NCBI GenBank assembly: GCA_003021305.1
Contig: PXQN01000024.1
Coordinates: 1-34,568, forward strand
Length of the DNA: 34,568 nucleotides
DNA from: Halobacteriales archaeon QH_10_67_22
GTDB taxonomy: Archaea; Halobacteriota; Halobacteria; Halobacteriales; Haloarculaceae
Direction: 5' to 3'
Shown: positions 15,598 to 23,468 of the stretch, piece by piece
Layout: each line of letters opens with the position of its first letter
Position numbering within the stretch: the stretch's first letter is position 1
The notes under the pieces: generated by a model
Databases searched by the model: none
What the model was told of the DNA's origin: nothing
The model's input: only the letters and a program-made list of their open reading frames with translations
Position numbers and translations under genes: made by a program

Positions 15598-15618
15598 GAC
15601 GTGGGCCGAATCGTACGT

Positions 15619-15918
15619 ATGAGCGACCGGGAGGCCACCGAAGGACGGCCAGCAGTGGACGTCGAGGTCGACGCCGACGCGGCGGGGCCGGCGGCGTTCA
15701 TGCAGGCGCTGGAAGTGCCACGCAACGCGAAGTGGGGTGGCGTCGTCGGAGTCGCACTGACCGTGGTCGTGTTCGTGCTGTTCGTCGTCCTGCCGGGCAC
15801 TCTCCGCTCGCCGCTGTGGTACGTGGGGCTAGCGTTCGTGTTCGCCCTGTCGACGGCCGGCCTGGTCGCCTTTCTGTTGACGCTGGCCCGGGCGATCCGG
15901 CTCTCCCGGCAGCTGTGA
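15619..15918 (+). CDS. Small two-helix membrane protein, unknown function
   Basis: A 99-residue protein. Residues 1-40 are acidic and soluble (AVDVEVDADAAGPAAFMQALEVPRNAKWGG). Two membrane helices follow at about 41-60 (VVGVALTVVVFVLFVVLP) and 67-90 (WYVGLAFVFALSTAGLVAFLLTL), with a short basic cytoplasmic end (ARAIRLSRQL). The pattern looks like a conserved haloarchaeal protein family, but I do not recognise a function. It lies alone between a divergent AstE-like gene and the citrate synthase gene. Confidence 0.7.
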   Translation: MSDREATEGRPAVDVEVDADAAGPAAFMQALEVPRNAKWGGVVGVALTVVVFVLFVVLPGTLRSPLWYVGLAFVFALSTAGLVAFLLTLARAIRLSRQL

Positions 15919-16020
15919 CACCGGTCGAAAACGGGGATGTACCGGGCCGGAAGCGGCTCTCAGTCGACGTTCGTCCACAAAATCCGGAGAGTGTCCGCCA
16001 GTCGTCCATCGACGAACGGT

Positions 16021-16031
16021 AACCCTTTTGC
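16021..16031 (+). promoter_or_regulatory. TATA-like box of the citrate synthase gene
   Basis: AACCCTTTTGC is centred about 29 bp before the ATG at 16056, consistent with leaderless expression. Confidence 0.4.
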
Positions 16032-16055
16032 CGGGGCCAGCAGTAGCGTTGTGGT

Positions 16056-17192
16056 ATGACTGACGAGCTTCAGAAGGGGCTCGAGGGCGTCCTCGTTGGC
16101 GAGTCCGAACTCAGCAAGATCGACGGCGACGAGGGCAAACTCATCTACCGTGGGTACACCATCGAGGACCTGGCTCGGGGGGCCAGTTTCGAGGAAGTCA
16201 TCTACCTGCTCTGGCACGGTCATCTTCCGACCGAGTCGGAGCTGTCTACGTTCGAGAGCGAGATGGTCGCCGAGCGCCCCGTTGACGAGGACGTGATGAC
16301 GACCGTACGTAACCTGGCCGAGGCCGATGAGAACCCGATGGCCGCGCTCCGGACCGCGGTGTCGATGCTCTCGGGATACGACGACGACGCCGCGGCCCCG
16401 GCGACCGACACCGACGCCACCCTCCGGAAAGGGCGCCGTATCGCAGCGAAGATCCCGACCATCCTGGCGGCGTTCACCCGTATCCGCGACGGCGACGACC
16501 CCGTCGCCCCCCGGGAGGACCTGGGTCACGCCGCGAACTTCCTCTACATGCTCAACGACGAGGAACCCGACCAGGTGCTCGCGGAGACGTTCGACATGGC
16601 GCTCGTCTTGCACGCCGACCACGGGATCAACGCCTCGACGTTCTCGGCGATGGTCACCGCGTCGACGCTCTCGGACCCCCACAGCGCCGTCACCTCCGCT
16701 ATCGGTACGCTGAAAGGACCCCTCCACGGCGGCGCCAACCAGGACGTCATGGAGATGCTCAAAGACGTCGATGCCAGCGACCGGGACCCCGTCGCGTGGG
16801 TGAAAAACGCCCTCGCGGAGGGCCGGCGCGTCTCCGGGTTCGGCCACCGCGTCTACAACGTCAAAGACCCCCGCGCGAAGATCCTGGGCGAACGCTCCAA
16901 GGAACTCGGCGAGGCCGCCGGCGACCTGAAGTGGTACGAGTACTCGACCCGGATCGAGGAGCACCTCGCCGAAAAGAAAGGGCTGGCTCCGAACGTCGAC
17001 TTCTACTCGGCGTCGACCTACTACCAGATGGGCATCCCCATCGACGTGTACACTCCCATCTTCGCGATGTCACGGACCGCCGGCTGGATCGCCCACGTCA
17101 ACGAGTATCTCGAGGACAACCGGCTGATCCGCCCCCGCGCCCGCTACGTCGGCCCCGAGAACGAGACGTTCGTCCCGATAGAGGACCGCTGA
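16056..17192 (+). CDS. citZ: Citrate synthase
   Basis: A 378-residue type I citrate synthase condensing oxaloacetate and acetyl-CoA. The catalytic triad is visible: His224 in GPLHGGAN, His264 in GFGHRVYNVKDPRA and Asp315 in NVDFYSA; HADHGINAST lies at 186-195. The length is that of the short archaeal/Gram-positive form. The C-terminus (RARYVGPENETFVPIEDR) looks complete. The stop codon TGA (17190-17192) is also the left flanking trinucleotide of family A element copy 2, so the element begins immediately after the gene. It is convergent with polD. Confidence 0.95.
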   Translation: MTDELQKGLEGVLVGESELSKIDGDEGKLIYRGYTIEDLARGASFEEVIYLLWHGHLPTESELSTFESEMVAERPVDEDVMTTVRNLAEADENPMAALRTAVSMLSGYDDDAAAPATDTDATLRKGRRIAAKIPTILAAFTRIRDGDDPVAPREDLGHAANFLYMLNDEEPDQVLAETFDMALVLHADHGINASTFSAMVTASTLSDPHSAVTSAIGTLKGPLHGGANQDVMEMLKDVDASDRDPVAWVKNALAEGRRVSGFGHRVYNVKDPRAKILGERSKELGEAAGDLKWYEYSTRIEEHLAEKKGLAPNVDFYSASTYYQMGIPIDVYTPIFAMSRTAGWIAHVNEYLEDNRLIRPRARYVGPENETFVPIEDR

Positions 17193-17299
17193 TACGGTCG
17201 TGCGTAATCAATTTCGGCAGTGTCGGTGAGAATCGGCGTTTCGGACCACGGAGACAGTCTTCTGTTTCGTGGGAATCAAAAGAATTACGCACGACCGTA
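17193..17299 (+). mobile_element. Family A palindromic element, copy 2, inside the polD gene end
   Basis: A 107 bp unit with 17 bp perfect inverted repeats: ATACGGTCGTGCGTAAT (17192-17208) and its reverse complement (17284-17300). It is about 91% identical to copy 1 in the same orientation. TGA flanks it on both sides (17190-17192 and 17300-17302), a candidate 3 bp target duplication; the left TGA is the citrate synthase stop. Read on the minus strand, it supplies the last about 30 codons and the stop (17208-17210) of the polD large-subunit frame. Confidence 0.82.
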
Positions 17300-20200
17300 T
17301 GAACCGAACGTCCGGCGCGAAGCGCCGGTTCTCGATCGACCGCGAGAGGATTTCGAGGCGCTGTTTGGTGTAGTCCCGACAGCCGAACTCCTCGGCGACT
17401 TCGAGTCCGGTCTCGATGTACTTCGAGACCGACCCCTCGTGGACGGTGAGGTTCACCCGGCCGCCACACTCCCGGCAGTCCCCGGAGAGGGGCATCCGGC
17501 GGTACTTCTCGCCACAGTCCAGACACCGCACGTCCTGCCTGGAGAACGCCCTGAGGTTGCCGATGATGTCGGGCAGGAAGTGGTACTCGATGATCCGCTC
17601 GGCGACGTCGGTCTCGTCGACCGCCCGGATCCGCCGCGAGAGCGCCAGCTGGGCGTCCATCTTCTCCTCCATCGACCCCAGCGTCTTGTAGGCCGAGAGG
17701 TCCGGCCCCGCGGCGATGTCCGAGGTGTCGTGGGTGTGGGCGAAGTCCGTGTACTCCCGGTCGGTCCCCAGCGTCTCCTCGGCGATGGTCATCACGTCCG
17801 CGACCGCCTCGGGGGCTGTCATCTCCCGGGTCGCCTCGTAGAACGAAAGCGGGTACTCGTCCATGATGTCGACGTTGTGGGCCTCGTCGTCGATCTCCGA
17901 GGGGTCGATGCGCGAGGACATCACCAGCGGGGCGTCCATCCTTCCCCCTCTCTGGTTTGGCAAGTATTGCCGGGAAAAGTTGAGGAGGCCGTCGAGCAAA
18001 AGCATGACGCAATCCTCGTCGCCATCGCATTGCTTTACTGACACGTCTTCGGCGACGAGCGAGTGGGTGTCGGCGACGCTGAGACAGTAGACGTTGTCGA
18101 CGGTCGATTCGGTGTACGATACGTCGGCTATCGGGTCGAGGTGGTAGCCGTCAGCTCCGCCGTCGAAGGCACATGCGTGCCGGTCCTCGGCCGATCGCTC
18201 GTCGACCTGCCGTCGGAGACGGTCGTCTTTCTCCGAGAGATGGAACCCGACGCGGTCAGCGAACCGGACCGCGTCGTCGCGAGAGACGGACAGTTCGAAA
18301 CTGGGACGCGAGAGTGACTCGTCGTCGGCGTCGTAGAACTCCGGGAACTGTTCGGAGAGTACGACTGGTTCCACGTGGGTGACCGTCGCAGTGATGCCCA
18401 GTCGGGTCAACAGGGCCAGGAGGTCGGATCTGAGTTCCCGACTGACCGTGGTTGCCGAGACACGCGGTGTCTGTCGGTCCGCAGAGCCGTCACCGCTGAA
18501 GTACCCGGCGAGATACGCACTGACGATACGGTCCGGCGAGTCGAAGACACACTGGGGCACACGCTTCGTGTGTGCGAAAACGCCCGCGTCCAGCACGGTG
18601 TCGAAAAAGCCACGCAGGAGTCGCCCGGGGACAGTCACCTTCGCGTGGTTCTCGACGTAGGAGTCGACACCGAACTCCCCGGCGAGAACGTCGCGGTAGA
18701 ACTGTCGGGCCTCGTCGTCAGTACCACAGATAGTCGTCCGGTGTATCGTCCCTTTCGGGGTCTCCTGTTCGCGTGCGAACCCTTCGGCGGCGTAGTACCC
18801 GAGGAGGGTCGCGACCCGTTCGTTGATTGGTACGTGGCGGTCTATGCTCGTCGCGTCGCCTTTGACGCCCAGAGTGGCGTCGTCGGGAACGAACGACAGC
18901 AGTTCGTCAGTCGAGTCGAACAACGCGTCGAGCAGGGCGACCGGAACGCTCTCTCGGTAGAGGTAGTTGCTCAGCGTCTTTTTCGTGAGCCCGAGGTAGT
19001 CGGCGGTACTCTGAAGCGGGTAGAACTGACCGTCCCGGTCGTCGGCGAGTCGGCGCTCGAAGTGGTCGTACAGTGTCTCCCTGTCGATGCCCTCGACCAT
19101 CAGTCGGTCGTCGGCGACGATGTCGGATTCGACGAACGCTTCGAGGAGGTCGAACCGTTTCGGGTCCGCTCCCGTGTCGACGGCGTCGAGGTGGTTCGGC
19201 GTGACGAGACAGTCCGACTCGTCGAGTTCCCCTGCAGTGACGGGGACGATCCGGCCGAGCTCGGCGTCGTAGACGTGTACCTCGTGGTCGGCAGTCACCC
19301 TCAGTTCTCGCCCCGACTCGGTCCGAACGGCCACCAAGTGGTCGGGCGCCGGGTGCTTGCTGAGCGCTTCGACGGTCCGTGCGGACTGTGAGCCGCCGTC
19401 GTCGACCGACGGAACCCGCAGTTCGCCGTCGAGGTGGGCCAGGTCGTCGACCTGCGTGCCGAAGTCGTCGCGGTCGGCCGTCTCGGGGTCGAGATACCGC
19501 TCGACCAGCGCCGCGATCGGTTCGTGGTGCCACTCGCCGTCCTCGTCCTCGTACCACACCTTCGTCTCCGGATGGAAGCAGTTCCGGCGTTTCGCGGCGT
19601 GGAAATAGGGGTGAGCGTATCCAACCGCTGCTGTCGTGAATCCGACAACTCGTCCGACGGTCGCGGCGCTCGTGTGGGGCGCCATCCCGAAGACGAGTTC
19701 GCCGACCAGGTCGTCGCGGTCCTCGAGGTCGTAGAAGGCGTCGAGGCCGTAGTACGAGGTCAGGAGGTCGTCGACGAAGTCGGCGGTCCGGAGCATGTGC
19801 TCGGCGGCGCCGTCAGAGAGGACGATATCCTGGACTTTGAGTTCGACCAGCTGGTCGTCGTGGCCCAGGGGGTCGCCGTGGATGTCGTGTTCGTAGCCCA
19901 GCGCCCGGAGCGCGTCGGCGGTGACGTCCAGTTCGGCGGGGCGGACCGCCGTCACGGGGAGGTCGGTCATGTCGTAGCGGACGGTCCCGTCTTTGAACGC
20001 GGAGACGCCGTGTTTGGCCCGGAGGATACCCTTCTCCATCGGTTCGGGCGTCTTCTGCTCTGAGGAGAGTCCCTTGACGCCCTTGAGCGTGTCGTAGGTG
20101 GTGGGACGCTCGTTCAGGTTCGCGAGTGCCCTCCGGAACTGGTCGCCGACGTCGACGGTGGTGGTCCGGGTGGGCGAGGCGAGCGTCTCACAGCGGTCAC

Positions 20201-22484
20201 ACTCGGCGCGGCCGGACTCGTCGGGTTCGACCTCGGCCCCACAGTCCGGGCAGACGTACACCGCCGCACAGACCCCGCCACAGTCGGGACAGCGGGGGTG
20301 GACGGTCCGTTCGCCACAGTCGAGACACTCCTGGCGGCCCACTTGCAGTTCGATCTCGCCCTGGGTGCCGTCGACGCTGTCGCCGGCGGCGGCGGCATCA
20401 CCGACCTTGCGTTCGGCGCCGCCGGCCTCGCCGATGGGAAAGAGCGTGTGGACGGCCGGCGAGAGGTCCCGTTTCTCGGATTTCTCGGGGCGACCCATCC
20501 GGTTGCCGACGCGGGTCGGCGCCCGCTCGCGCACCGCGAAAGGTGCGATCTCGTTGACGGCTTCGATGGCGTTGTCGCCGTCGTCGTAGGTGCGTGCCCG
20601 CTCCGAGAGGTCCGACCGGGTCCACTCGCGGGTCAGGTCGTCGGCAAAACCCAGCGTCCGGACGAGCGGTCGCCAGTCCGGGACGACGAGCGTCTCTTCG
20701 CGTCCGGTGTGGGGCACGAGCAGGTGTTCGAGCGCCTCGCGGACGGCCGGCGACCGTCCGAGCACGAGGTCACCCGCCGCCGCGCCGGCACCCCGGTCGT
20801 GGCCGTCGTCGGCGCGCGTGTGGTCGCCGTCGGGGCCACGCTCGCTCTCGCCGGCGTCGTCACGGCCGCTGTCGCCGTCCCGCTCGTCGTCGGGGTCGTG
20901 CTCGACGGCGCCGTCGGTTTCGACGAAGCGTCCCGCCTCGACGGCGTCGGCCAGCGTACACAGCTGGTCGACAGAAAGGTCGTGCCAGCAGTAGGTGTAT
21001 TTCGGGTGGAGCGGGGCGTCGTACTCTTCGGCCCACCGGAGCGCCCGGTCGGCGGTCGGGTCGGCCAGGTCGACGGCCAGCGAGTCACCCATTGCTTGCA
21101 CGTCGGCGCCGGCGGCGGCCAGTTCCTGGCGCCACCACTCGACGGTGTAGCCCGCGGGCGCCAGGTCGTGGTTGTTCTCGACGAACTCGCCGTAGTTGAC
21201 CAGGTACTCCCCCAGGTCGAGCACTTTCTCGACGCCGTTGTGGATCTCGCGGGCCTCGTCGGGGTCGTCGATCCGCCGGACCTCACCGTTTGCGAGGCGG
21301 ACGGTCGGCCCCTCGATGGAGTCGACGGGGACGACGCCCGCAGCCTTGCCCGGGCGTTCGGTCTTGATCTGGGTGCCGGTCGCGAGGAAGTCGTCGACCA
21401 GCACCATCGTCGCGGGGTGGACGCCCGCCGTCGCGAAACCCTGGTTGCGCGCCCGGCCGTACCGCAGGCGAAAGCCGCCGGCTTCGCTCGGGTGTGAAAA
21501 GACCGGCCGCCCGGCGATCAGGTCCCGCAGGAACTTCTTCGAGGGGTCGGGTCGCGGGGGACCGTTCGCCTCGTCGTCAGTATCGGTGTCTTCTTCGCTC
21601 TCTGCGTCGGATTCGGCCTCGTCGTCGCCCTCGCCGTCGTCGTCCCCGATGGTGCCGTCGATGAGGTCCTGGAGCCAGGGCCACTCGACCTCGTCCAGTT
21701 CGCGCGTGTAGCGCTGTATCTTCGGGGCCTTCAGCGCGATCCCCTCGGCCAGGACGAGACACATGCCGCCGCGGGCGGCGTTGGAGTCGACCCGCTCCAA
21801 GTCGCGGTAGCCCGACACCTCCTCGTCGCCGGTGGCCTCGCCGTCGAGCATGACCGGCATGTGTTCGGCGATGTACGTCGACTCCTTCTCCTCGGGCGAG
21901 TACTGCAGGCCCGTCTCGATGTCGTAGAGGTCGACCTCCTCGGCGTAACGGCCGACTTCCTCCTCGCGGGGTTTGTACTCGTCCAGGCCGAGTAGCGTCC
22001 GGGCGTAGTCGGCGACCAGCACCGACAGCGCCTGTGCGGTGCCGCCGGCCGAGCGGATCGGGCCGGCGTAGTAGACGTTGACGAACTCGGTGCCGTCGTC
22101 GTTTTGCAGTACTTCGACGCGGTCGATCCCCTCGATGGGCGCGGCGACGACCCCCTCGGTCAGCAGGGCGACGGCCGTCCTGACGGCGCCCTCGATCTTG
22201 CCGGCGTCGGTCTCGTAGTCGCCGACGTCGCCCGCGACGAAATCGGAGACCAGCGCCAGGGCGGCCTCCTCGCGGCTCATCCGCCCGTCGAGTTCCCGGA
22301 CCCGCTGGGCGACGCCGTCGATGCCGAGGATGTTCTCGACGCGGTCGGCCATGTCGCGGGCGGTCGGGATCTCGACGCCGTCGGTCGGGTCACCGCCCCG
22401 TTCGCGGGCGCGCTCGGCCACGTCGAACGCCGAATCGAGCTGTGCCTCCAGGCGCTCGAAGTAGCGTTCGTCGGCGGGCCGCAT
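17208..22484 (-). CDS. polD2: DNA polymerase D large subunit (DP2), with intein and altered C-terminus
   Basis: 1758 codons: N-extein of 968 residues, intein of 517 and C-extein of 273. DP2 is the catalytic subunit of archaeal replicative PolD. Typical DP2 sequence is present: YYAGPIRSAGGTAQALSVL, FSHPSEAGGFRLRYGRARN, PHTSAATVGRVVGF. Zinc clusters are CLDC..CPDC..CPDC..CDRC and CLDC..CREC. The intein sits inside the catalytic Asp motif NCDGDED. Two acidic low-complexity inserts lie near residues 285-310 and 525-560. After KQRLEILSRSIE the frame enters a GC palindrome (NRRFAPDV) and then element A copy 2, adding about 40 unrelated residues, so the native tail is lost. Preceded closely by the PPC gene. 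Confidence 0.93.
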   Translation of the reverse strand: MRPADERYFERLEAQLDSAFDVAERARERGGDPTDGVEIPTARDMADRVENILGIDGVAQRVRELDGRMSREEAALALVSDFVAGDVGDYETDAGKIEGAVRTAVALLTEGVVAAPIEGIDRVEVLQNDDGTEFVNVYYAGPIRSAGGTAQALSVLVADYARTLLGLDEYKPREEEVGRYAEEVDLYDIETGLQYSPEEKESTYIAEHMPVMLDGEATGDEEVSGYRDLERVDSNAARGGMCLVLAEGIALKAPKIQRYTRELDEVEWPWLQDLIDGTIGDDDGEGDDEAESDAESEEDTDTDDEANGPPRPDPSKKFLRDLIAGRPVFSHPSEAGGFRLRYGRARNQGFATAGVHPATMVLVDDFLATGTQIKTERPGKAAGVVPVDSIEGPTVRLANGEVRRIDDPDEAREIHNGVEKVLDLGEYLVNYGEFVENNHDLAPAGYTVEWWRQELAAAGADVQAMGDSLAVDLADPTADRALRWAEEYDAPLHPKYTYCWHDLSVDQLCTLADAVEAGRFVETDGAVEHDPDDERDGDSGRDDAGESERGPDGDHTRADDGHDRGAGAAAGDLVLGRSPAVREALEHLLVPHTGREETLVVPDWRPLVRTLGFADDLTREWTRSDLSERARTYDDGDNAIEAVNEIAPFAVRERAPTRVGNRMGRPEKSEKRDLSPAVHTLFPIGEAGGAERKVGDAAAAGDSVDGTQGEIELQVGRQECLDCGERTVHPRCPDCGGVCAAVYVCPDCGAEVEPDESGRAECDRCETLASPTRTTTVDVGDQFRRALANLNERPTTYDTLKGVKGLSSEQKTPEPMEKGILRAKHGVSAFKDGTVRYDMTDLPVTAVRPAELDVTADALRALGYEHDIHGDPLGHDDQLVELKVQDIVLSDGAAEHMLRTADFVDDLLTSYYGLDAFYDLEDRDDLVGELVFGMAPHTSAATVGRVVGFTTAAVGYAHPYFHAAKRRNCFHPETKVWYEDEDGEWHHEPIAALVERYLDPETADRDDFGTQVDDLAHLDGELRVPSVDDGGSQSARTVEALSKHPAPDHLVAVRTESGRELRVTADHEVHVYDAELGRIVPVTAGELDESDCLVTPNHLDAVDTGADPKRFDLLEAFVESDIVADDRLMVEGIDRETLYDHFERRLADDRDGQFYPLQSTADYLGLTKKTLSNYLYRESVPVALLDALFDSTDELLSFVPDDATLGVKGDATSIDRHVPINERVATLLGYYAAEGFAREQETPKGTIHRTTICGTDDEARQFYRDVLAGEFGVDSYVENHAKVTVPGRLLRGFFDTVLDAGVFAHTKRVPQCVFDSPDRIVSAYLAGYFSGDGSADRQTPRVSATTVSRELRSDLLALLTRLGITATVTHVEPVVLSEQFPEFYDADDESLSRPSFELSVSRDDAVRFADRVGFHLSEKDDRLRRQVDERSAEDRHACAFDGGADGYHLDPIADVSYTESTVDNVYCLSVADTHSLVAEDVSVKQCDGDEDCVMLLLDGLLNFSRQYLPNQRGGRMDAPLVMSSRIDPSEIDDEAHNVDIMDEYPLSFYEATREMTAPEAVADVMTIAEETLGTDREYTDFAHTHDTSDIAAGPDLSAYKTLGSMEEKMDAQLALSRRIRAVDETDVAERIIEYHFLPDIIGNLRAFSRQDVRCLDCGEKYRRMPLSGDCRECGGRVNLTVHEGSVSKYIETGLEVAEEFGCRDYTKQRLEILSRSIENRRFAPDVRFIRSCVILLIPTKQKTVSVVRNADSHRHCRN
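17303..17331. repeat. GC palindrome shared with the DHFR 3' region
   Basis: CCGGCGC-GAA-GCGCCGG at 17312-17328, followed by TTC, is identical to 14402-14418. Both have GAAC a few bases before the left arm and TTC after the right arm. Here it lies within the polD frame, encoding the NRRFAP residues, next to family A copy 2. It may be an old terminator or a small extragenic palindrome. Confidence 0.55.
18030..19580 (-). mobile_element. Intein with LAGLIDADG homing endonuclease in polD2
   Basis: 517 residues from Cys1 (CFHPETKVW, block A) to VKQ, followed by extein Cys. Block B is VTADHEVHV (95-103). A possible helix-turn-helix lies at 191-207 (STADYLGLTKKTLSNYL). The two LAGLIDADG motifs are LLGYYAAEGF (259-268) and LAGYFSGDGS (357-366); both keep an acidic residue, so the endonuclease may be active. 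Block H is LLTRLGITATV. The C-terminal block NVYCLSVADTHSLVAEDV ends in Lys-Gln rather than His-Asn. Pyrococcus PolII inteins at the equivalent site are also known to end in Gln. It must splice out to restore the NCDGDED active site. Confidence 0.93.
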
Positions 22485-22525
22485 CGGTCACGGCCTCCCG
22501 TGACGCTGTTCGTCCGGTGTTCCCG

Positions 22526-22948
22526 TCACAGCGGCCACAGGTCGAGATCCGTCGTCTCGTCGTGGGCGCGTTCGAGGTCCGCGTCGAACGCCCGGACGTA
22601 CAGTTCGCCGGCGAACGTCGTCGCGCGGTCGAGGTGGCCCGCCACGGTCGAGCCGTCCTCCCGCGAGAGGACGGCGTGGGTGTGGGCGAACGGCTCCCCG
22701 TCCAGTGTCGAGACGTTGCCCACGCAGGCCGCGACCTCCAGCGGTTCGTCGAACGCGACCGTGCCGTACTCCCCGGCGTCCTGGTCGTAAAAGAGCACGT
22801 CGGCGTCCTGGACGGCGCCGAGTCCGACGAAAAACGCCGACGACAACCCCTCGTCGGCCGCGAACGCCTCGACCTGGGCGCGCCAGTCCTCGCCGTGAGC
22901 CAGGCGAGCGACGAACTCGCGAGTCCCTTCGACTTCCAGGTAGTCCAT
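22526..22948 (-). CDS. PPC (DUF296) domain protein
   Basis: A 140-residue protein with the plants-and-prokaryotes-conserved domain, found alone in archaea and attached to AT-hooks in plants. Visible signatures: REFVARLAHGEDWRAQVEAFAADEGLSSAFFVGLGAVQDADVLFYD, the His-rich FAHTHAVLS and GHLDRATTFAGELYV. In known structures this fold is a trimer with conserved His at a probable metal site; the role in archaea is unknown, with DNA binding often suggested. The ATG at 22948 is fixed by a TATA box 28 bp upstream. Its stop is 41 bp before the polD2 start and no separate TATA is seen there, so the two genes are probably co-transcribed. Confidence 0.83.
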   Translation of the reverse strand: MDYLEVEGTREFVARLAHGEDWRAQVEAFAADEGLSSAFFVGLGAVQDADVLFYDQDAGEYGTVAFDEPLEVAACVGNVSTLDGEPFAHTHAVLSREDGSTVAGHLDRATTFAGELYVRAFDADLERAHDETTDLDLWPL

Positions 22949-22970
22949 GCATGGGGGAGGGACCGAACCG

Positions 22971-22982
22971 ACAAAAATACTT
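22971..22982 (-). promoter_or_regulatory. TATA box of the PPC-polD2 unit
   Basis: AAGTATTTTTGT on the minus strand is centred 28 bp before the ATG at 22948. No equivalent box lies between the PPC gene and polD2, suggesting it also serves the polymerase gene. Confidence 0.55.
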
Positions 22983-23045
22983 CTGCCTGTCGGCCGACGG
23001 CCGCCGCCCGACCCACTGTCGCCACGCCCGCGGGTCCGGCGGCGA

Positions 23046-23429
23046 CTACTGCGTGTACGTATCGAGGCGTTCGAACCCGTTGTCACCGAGGGAGAACACG
23101 TCAACGAACCTGGCCATCGTCTCGCCGTCGCCAGTGCGCAGTCGCCCGCGGGCAGCAACCTCGACCTGCCCGCCCGTCGCGCCGTCGCCCCCGCTCGCGG
23201 ACGCCGCGACGTAGACGGCGTCGACGGCGTGGGTCGTGTCGGTCCGGGGTCGCTCCTCGCGCATGAACTGGACGAACCGGTCGCGCCCCGCCAGGGTCAG
23301 GTCGGGCCGTTCCTGAACGAACGCGGGTGCCAGCAGCGCCGCCAGCGCGTCGTAGTCGTGCTCGTCGAGCGCCCGGTAGTACTCCCGCACACGCGCTGGG
23401 GCGTCAGTGCCACTGTTTCCCCGGTCCAT
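23046..23429 (-). CDS. NTF2-like / SnoaL-type protein
   Basis: A 127-residue cone-shaped alpha-beta domain of the nuclear transport factor 2-like superfamily. The N-terminal helices (APARVREYYRALDEHDYDALAALLAPAFVQERPDLTLAG) with the RDRFVQFMREERP helix are typical, followed by beta strands (HAVDAVYVAASA, GQVEVAARGRLRT, ETMARFVDVFSLGDNGFERLDTYTQ). Members are ketosteroid isomerase-like enzymes or ligand-binding proteins; no specific activity can be assigned. It follows the peroxiredoxin gene on the same strand by 39 bp, so co-transcription is possible. Confidence 0.78.
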   Translation of the reverse strand: MDRGNSGTDAPARVREYYRALDEHDYDALAALLAPAFVQERPDLTLAGRDRFVQFMREERPRTDTTHAVDAVYVAASASGGDGATGGQVEVAARGRLRTGDGETMARFVDVFSLGDNGFERLDTYTQ

Positions 23430-23468
23430 GGAGCATCGGTTGCGGTCCTGGCCTCAAGAACGCGGCGG

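Noticed and set aside
1270-17299. Repeat families A and B as a CRISPR array
   Set aside because: Copies are single, kilobases apart and have terminal inverted repeats. There are no spacers and no cas genes in the window.
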